From an uncultured Oscillospiraceae bacterium (GTDB taxonomy: Bacteria > Bacillota > Clostridia > Oscillospirales > Acutalibacteraceae), in assembly GCA_900549055.1 (NCBI GenBank), contig URNB01000115.1, forward strand, positions 1-5,843: a DNA stretch of 5,843 bases, in the 5' to 3' direction. The notes beneath the pieces were generated by a model, which searched no databases, was not told the origin of the DNA, and saw only the letters and a list, made by a program, of their open reading frames with translations. Of the stretch, positions 5,266 through 5,843 are shown piece after piece. A program made the position numbers and the translations under genes. Numbering within the stretch: position 1 is the first letter of the stretch; each line of letters opens with the position of its first letter.

Positions 5266-5793
5266 ATGAAAAAAAGTAACAAACAGTATGTCCTGCAAAC
5301 CGTAACCGCGGCGCTGCTCATAGCGCTTAAGATTGTACTCGAACGCCTTATGTCCTACAGCGTTTGGAATCAGCGCTTCGGCTTTGCGTTTATTGCGGTG
5401 GCGTTTGCTGCAGCAATGCTCGGCACGCCGTGGGCGATGGCGGTGGCGGGCATCGGCGATATTTTGGGCGCTTTGCTTTTTCCGAGCGGCGCCTATTTCC
5501 CCGGATTTACACTCACCGCCGTTTTAACAGCCGCCTGCACCGCGTTTTTCATACATAAAAACGCCACCCTTTTACGGGTGACGCTGAGCGTTATAATAAA
5601 TCAGCTCTTCGGCTCGGTGCTGCTTAATTCACTTTGGATATCGGTGCTTTACGGCAAGGGATACATCGCGCTGCTTCCCGGCAGAATCATCCAGGCGGGA
5701 ATTATGACTGTGCTTCAAATAGTCCTTACTTTTTTGCTTTTCGGCGAAAAAAGCCCTATAAGACAGCGGCTTTCAAAATTTTTTAATATTTGA
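5266..5793 (+). CDS. folT: Folate-specific S component of an ECF transporter
   Basis: This 175-residue membrane protein with about six hydrophobic segments is the substrate-binding (S) subunit of an energy-coupling-factor transporter. It would dock on the shared EcfA-EcfA'-EcfT module, which is not in this window and is typically encoded elsewhere. Folate-family hallmarks are QRFGFAF (36-42), GDILGALLFPSGAYFPGF (64-81), the LNSLWISVLYGK stretch (120-131) and LLPGRI (136-141) with R140. An N-terminal AALLIALKIVLERL region holds the AxxxA-like helix expected for contact with EcfT. Length is normal for the family. The start is fixed by TAAGGAGG 7 bases upstream. The THF riboswitch in the leader confirms folate or reduced folate as the likely cargo. 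The gene stands alone and is followed after 3 bases by the right copy of the 47-bp repeat. Confidence 0.95.
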   Translation: MKKSNKQYVLQTVTAALLIALKIVLERLMSYSVWNQRFGFAFIAVAFAAAMLGTPWAMAVAGIGDILGALLFPSGAYFPGFTLTAVLTAACTAFFIHKNATLLRVTLSVIINQLFGSVLLNSLWISVLYGKGYIALLPGRIIQAGIMTVLQIVLTFLLFGEKSPIRQRLSKFFNI

Positions 5794-5796
5794 TAA

Positions 5797-5843
5797 ATAA
5801 TGTCTACTGAATAATTGCATTAGCAAATGCAATTATATAAAAT
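5797..5843 (+). repeat. Right copy of 47-bp perfect inverted repeat containing a hairpin
   Basis: This is the exact reverse complement of 5-51, starting 3 bases after the folT stop and running to the last base of the window, so it may continue further. It holds the same 11-bp stem with 4-base loop (5811-5821 with 5826-5836). Read in the direction of folT transcription, it has the same orientation as the left copy has relative to the isomerase gene. The downstream A/T-rich tail is not a U tract. No recombinase or transposase is present in the window. Confidence 0.93.

Noticed and set aside
5050..5298. 82-codon minus-strand open frame across the folT leader
   Set aside because: It covers the complement of the riboswitch and promoter, has no domain or ribosome binding site, and the opposite strand explains the region well.
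1..5843. Terminal inverted repeats of a linear plasmid, phage or transposon
   Set aside because: No replication, packaging, transposase or recombinase gene is present, and rodA, folT and a sugar operon are chromosomal; kept only as an open possibility in the findings.
1..5843. CRISPR array, tRNA, rRNA or origin of replication
   Set aside because: No regularly spaced repeats, cloverleaf-like segment, rRNA sequence or clustered DnaA boxes were seen on either strand.

Overview
The window looks like chromosomal DNA from an uncultured low-to-moderate-GC Firmicute, most likely a gut or rumen clostridium. This is an inference from several signs: a tetrahydrofolate (THF) riboswitch ahead of a folate ECF-transporter S component (a classic Firmicutes arrangement), strong AGGAGG-type ribosome binding sites, sigma-A-like promoters, and protein sequences of clostridial character. 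No single marker fixes the genus.

Layout: Positions 48-3719 hold a tightly packed four-gene minus-strand operon, read right to left. It encodes a ThuA-domain protein, two different Gfo/Idh/MocA NAD(P)-dependent oxidoreductases, and a xylose-isomerase-like TIM-barrel sugar phosphate isomerase/epimerase. Consecutive genes overlap by 4, 1 and 4 bases, and a plausible promoter lies at 3749-3777. Upstream, also on the minus strand, is a RodA/FtsW-family (SEDS) peptidoglycan polymerase gene at 3824-4993. On the plus strand, divergent from it, is folT (5266-5793). Its roughly 178-nt leader carries a well-formed THF riboswitch and a ribosome-binding-site sequestration switch. The two divergent promoters lie back to back between about 5017 and 5081.

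The four-gene operon has the composition expected of a pathway that oxidises a sugar or glycoside to a keto intermediate, then isomerises/epimerises or cleaves it and reduces it again. ThuA plus Gfo/Idh/MocA enzymes plus TIM-barrel isomerases is the set seen in keto-glycoside (for example 3-keto-trehalose or 3-keto-glucoside) and inositol-type catabolism. No transporter, glycoside hydrolase or regulator lies in the window, so the substrate is unknown.

The most unusual feature is a perfect 47-bp inverted repeat at the two ends of the window (5-51 and 5797-5843). Each copy contains an 11-bp perfect hairpin with a 4-nt loop, and each sits directly behind the 3' end of a gene in the same orientation relative to that gene. 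At the left copy the repeat supplies the stop codon of the isomerase gene. This could be a dispersed intergenic repeat at which an assembly broke, the ends of a mobile or invertible segment, or a 3'-end RNA element; the sequence alone cannot decide.
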